Positions 61,613-64,000 of a stretch of 64,000 nucleotides of DNA are shown in pieces. Numbering within the stretch: the first letter of the stretch is position 1; the number at the start of each line of letters is the position of its first letter. Under the pieces are notes generated by a model. The model ran no database searches. It worked only from the letters and a program-made list of their open reading frames with translations, and was not told the DNA's origin. Source of the DNA: Ferrovibrio sp. MS7 (lineage in GTDB: Bacteria > Pseudomonadota > Alphaproteobacteria > Ferrovibrionales > Ferrovibrionaceae); the NCBI RefSeq assembly GCF_038404985.1, contig NZ_JBBKBA010000001.1, positions 248,001-312,000 of the forward strand, in the 5' to 3' direction. The translations under genes were made by a program, and so were the position numbers.

Positions 61613-62605
61613 TCAATTGGCCCCGGCGGACGGGGTACTCCCTGCGAAATGACAGGCAACCCAGCGGCCAGGCGCAGCATTCTCCCAGGCCGGCACTTTT
61701 TCCTCGCAAAGCTGCACTGCCTTTGGGCAGCGGGTGCGGAAGCGGCAGCCCGATGGCGGCGCCAGCGCGCTTGGAATCTCGCCCTTCAGGGTCATGCGCT
61801 GGGTGGTGCGCAGCGAGGCCGGCACCGGATCAGGCCGCGATTGCAGCAGGCTGAGCGTGTAGGGATGCAGCGGCTGGGCCAGCAATTCCTCCACCGGCCC
61901 CAGTTCCATGATGACGCCGAGATACATCACCGCGATGCGGTTGCTCATATGCGCCACGATGTTGAGATCGTGCGAGATGAATACATAGGTGAGGCCGAGT
62001 TCGCGCTGCAGCTTGGCGAACAGGTTGATGATCTCGGCCTGGATCGAGACATCGAGCGCCGCCACCGCCTCGTCGCAGACCACCACGCGCGGTTTCATGG
62101 TCAGCACGCGGGCGATGATAACGCGCTGCTTCTGGCCGCCGGAAAGCTGATGCGGATAGCGGCTGGCGAAACCCGGGCCGAGGCCGACCTGGTCGAGGCA
62201 TTTCAGTGCCGCGCGATTACGTTCCTCCAGGCTGGCACCGCCCTCGATATCCAGCGGCTCGCGCACACTTTGCAGGATGGTGAGGCGTGGATTGAGCGCG
62301 CCATCGGGATCCTGGAACACGATCTGGTAGGCACGGCGGCGCTCGCGCAACGCGGCGCCCTTCAGCGCGCCAAGCTCGGTGCCGTCGCAGAGAATCCGGC
62401 CTGACGTAATGCGTTGCAGCGCGACGATGGCACGGCCCAATGTCGACTTGCCCGAGCCGGATTCGCCGATGATGCCGAGCACTTCCCCTTCCAGAACCTG
62501 CAGGCTGACGCCATCGATGGCGCGCAGCACATCGCGGCGCCCGACCGGGAAATGCACTTTCACATCTTCGACGCTGACCACCGGCTGTTTGCCCGTCACG
62601 CCCAT
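61613..62605 (-). CDS. Dipeptide/oligopeptide-type ABC transporter ATP-binding protein (DppF-like), 330 aa
   Basis: Second ATPase of the importer: Walker A GESGSGKST, signature LSGGQKQRVIIARVL, Walker B VVVCDEAVAALD (alanine where DppF usually has proline or serine), and the C-terminal CRFRTRCPKA cysteine region. ATG 62605 lies just 7 bp after the carboxyltransferase stop and has GGAGGG upstream; an extension to 62707 would overlap the carboxyltransferase gene and is rejected. Confidence 0.93.
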   Translation of the reverse strand: MGVTGKQPVVSVEDVKVHFPVGRRDVLRAIDGVSLQVLEGEVLGIIGESGSGKSTLGRAIVALQRITSGRILCDGTELGALKGAALRERRRAYQIVFQDPDGALNPRLTILQSVREPLDIEGGASLEERNRAALKCLDQVGLGPGFASRYPHQLSGGQKQRVIIARVLTMKPRVVVCDEAVAALDVSIQAEIINLFAKLQRELGLTYVFISHDLNIVAHMSNRIAVMYLGVIMELGPVEELLAQPLHPYTLSLLQSRPDPVPASLRTTQRMTLKGEIPSALAPPSGCRFRTRCPKAVQLCEEKVPAWENAAPGRWVACHFAGSTPSAGAN

Positions 62606-62612
62606 CCCTCCC

Positions 62613-64000
62613 TCAGCCGACCCAGGCCGAGCCGAACGGCTCCGGCTCTTGCAGGGCACGCCGGTGTTCCCCAAGCGCGCCGCGCTGGCGCACCACCTGC
62701 AGGCCACCGAGCAGCCAGCGGCGGGTGTCGAGTGGGTCGATCACATCGTCAATCGAGAGATATGGCGCGGTGTTTAGCGCGCTGCCGCGATCATGCAGGT
62801 CTGCCACCATCTGCCGGATGCGTGCCTCGCGTTCGGCTTCATCGGCGATGGCATCCAGTTCCTTGCGGTAAGCCAGCTTGACCTGGCCTTCCAGGCCCAT
62901 CTTGCCGAAATGGCCGGTGGGCCAGGCGACGCAGAAGAGTGGCTCGAAGGAATTGCCGCCGACCATGGCCAGTGCGCCGAGGCCATAAGCTTTGCGCACC
63001 ACGATCATGAATTGCGGCACCGTGCGCTTGGAGCCGCTGACGAACATGCGGCCGGAGCGGCGTACCAGGGCTTCCTTCTCCGCATCAGGCCCGACCATGA
63101 AGCCGGGCGTGTCGCAAAGCGTGAGTAAAGGCAACCGCAGGGTTTCCGCCAGATCGGAGAATTGCGCCGCCTTGTCGGCAGCCTCGGCATCGATCGCGCC
63201 GGAAAGATGCGCCGGATTGTTGGCGATCACCGCGAAGGGCTGGCCCTCGATGCGGATCAGCGCGGTGATCATGCCATGGCCGAAATTCGGTCGCAGTTCC
63301 AGCACCGAATCAATATCGGCCAGCGCCTTGATCACTGCACGCATGTCATAGGCGCGGCGCGGCTCTTCCGGCACCACATGGCGTAGCCAGCGCTGGTCCG
63401 GCGCCTGCCAATCGGTCGCCACGCCCTGGAAATAGCCCATGAACTTCTTAGCTGCCGCCACCGCCTCGGCTTCGTCGCGCACCACGATATCGACAACGCC
63501 ATTGCGCGCCTGCACCGATACCGGCCCGACTTCCTCCGGCGCGAAAACGCCCAGGCCACCGCCCTCGATCATCGCCGGGCCACCCATGCCGATGGAGGCA
63601 TTCTCGCAGGCAATCACCACATCGGCACAGGAGGCCAGCGCGGCATTGCCGGCAAAGCAGCGGCCAGACACGATGGCGACGATCGGCACTTCGCCATGCA
63701 GCCGCGCCAGCGACCAGAAGCTGCCATTGTAGAGCTTGAGATGGCCGTGATCGTCGGTATCACCCGGCCGTCCGCCACCACCCTCGGCGAACATCAGCAC
63801 CGGCAAGCGCCACTTGGTCGCCAGGCGGAAGATGCGGCGCTTCTTGGCATGCGCCATCACACCCTGGGTGCCGGCGAATACTGTGTAATCATAGGCCAGC
63901 ACCACGCATTGCGTGCGGTCGGTACCGAAAGTTTCCGCATTCACGGTGCCGACACCGGTGATCAGGCCATCGGCCGGGCTGATGCGCTGCAATTCCTCGG
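62613..64000 (-). CDS. Acyl-CoA carboxylase carboxyltransferase subunit, partial (5' end beyond window)
   Basis: Carboxyltransferase of the propionyl-/methylcrotonyl-CoA carboxylase family, with the N- and C-terminal crotonase-like halves visible (GGGRPGDT...GRCFAGNAALASCADV, and PLLTLCDTPGFMVGPDAEKEALVRRSGRM). The open reading frame continues past the right edge, so the N-terminal region is missing. It would carboxylate an acyl-CoA together with a biotin subunit encoded elsewhere. It precedes the dpp genes by 7 bp and appears to be in the same operon. Confidence 0.9.
   Translation of the reverse strand, partial: EELQRISPADGLITGVGTVNAETFGTDRTQCVVLAYDYTVFAGTQGVMAHAKKRRIFRLATKWRLPVLMFAEGGGGRPGDTDDHGHLKLYNGSFWSLARLHGEVPIVAIVSGRCFAGNAALASCADVVIACENASIGMGGPAMIEGGGLGVFAPEEVGPVSVQARNGVVDIVVRDEAEAVAAAKKFMGYFQGVATDWQAPDQRWLRHVVPEEPRRAYDMRAVIKALADIDSVLELRPNFGHGMITALIRIEGQPFAVIANNPAHLSGAIDAEAADKAAQFSDLAETLRLPLLTLCDTPGFMVGPDAEKEALVRRSGRMFVSGSKRTVPQFMIVVRKAYGLGALAMVGGNSFEPLFCVAWPTGHFGKMGLEGQVKLAYRKELDAIADEAEREARIRQMVADLHDRGSALNTAPYLSIDDVIDPLDTRRWLLGGLQVVRQRGALGEHRRALQEPEPFGSAWVG

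Noticed and set aside
59240-62404. A 1054-codon open frame on the plus strand over the dpp genes
   Set aside because: It runs antisense to DppA and DppF, whose motifs are unambiguous; its translation is His/Arg/Gln-rich low-complexity sequence typical of GC-rich shadow frames.
62606-62707. Extension of the DppF-like protein to an upstream start
   Set aside because: It would overlap the carboxyltransferase C-terminus; ATG 62605 has a strong ribosome site.

Overview
The window is GC-rich (about 60-65% by eye), gene-dense DNA from a bacterium, most likely an alphaproteobacterium of the Rhodospirillales type. The grounds are the liv, dpp and Bug/Tct transporters, FCD-type GntR regulators, a Fur-superfamily box of the PerR/Irr kind upstream of katG, a tandem glycine riboswitch and many ATGA/TGATG-coupled genes. 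This placement is an inference, and no rRNA or tRNA gene was seen to support it. Nearly everything encodes uptake and breakdown of organic acids and nitrogen compounds. I saw no CRISPR array, prophage or insertion sequence.

Layout. 0-4.6 kb (minus): TetR regulator, acyl-CoA dehydrogenase, LivG-like ATPase and a long acyl-CoA synthetase, running off the left edge. 4.7-12.2 kb: an SDR that lacks its catalytic residues, then an NMT1/SsuA-type ABC importer with two tandem paralogous amidohydrolases, and a convergent GntR regulator. A five-copy 13-bp tandem repeat covers the convergent gene ends. 12.4-13.9 kb: a tandem glycine riboswitch in front of a DadA/glycine-oxidase-like flavoprotein. 14-16.2 kb: katG with a Fur-family box. 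16.5-24.6 kb: a complete Liv branched-chain-type ABC transporter, split in two by an AraC regulator, whose livKHM operon continues into the two halves of a Tm-1-like protein and an SRPBCC protein. 24.9-29 kb: dienelactone hydrolase, heme catalase, cysteine hydrolase and a membrane protein. 29.2-30 kb: an orphan MetQ-like binding protein.

30-64 kb is one large catabolic region. It holds four CoA ligases (three AMP-forming, one NDP-forming), an alpha-methylacyl-CoA racemase, an isovaleryl-CoA-dehydrogenase-like acyl-CoA dehydrogenase, several MaoC/hydratase-2 proteins, an SDR resembling the dehydrogenase half of peroxisomal MFE-2, two thiolase-like/DUF35 pairs, and a carboxyltransferase subunit. 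It also holds a polycarboxylate module (TcuA-like flavoprotein, PrpB-, PrpD- and PrpF-like proteins, aldehyde dehydrogenase, TctC-type binding protein), two paralogous extended-SDR epimerases and a dipeptide-type ABC transporter.

The most notable observation is a recurrent operator-like palindrome, consensus AAACTGT-NN-ACAGTTT, in at least five promoter regions between 30.1 and 53.5 kb, often overlapping a TTGACA-like -35 box, plus a degenerate copy in front of the FCD GntR gene at 42.1-42.8 kb. I infer one GntR-controlled regulon. It would combine branched-chain (peroxisome-like) beta-oxidation and retro-aldol/thiolase cleavage with tricarballylate/methylcitrate-type chemistry, probably to consume an alkyl- or methyl-branched acid whose identity the sequence does not reveal.
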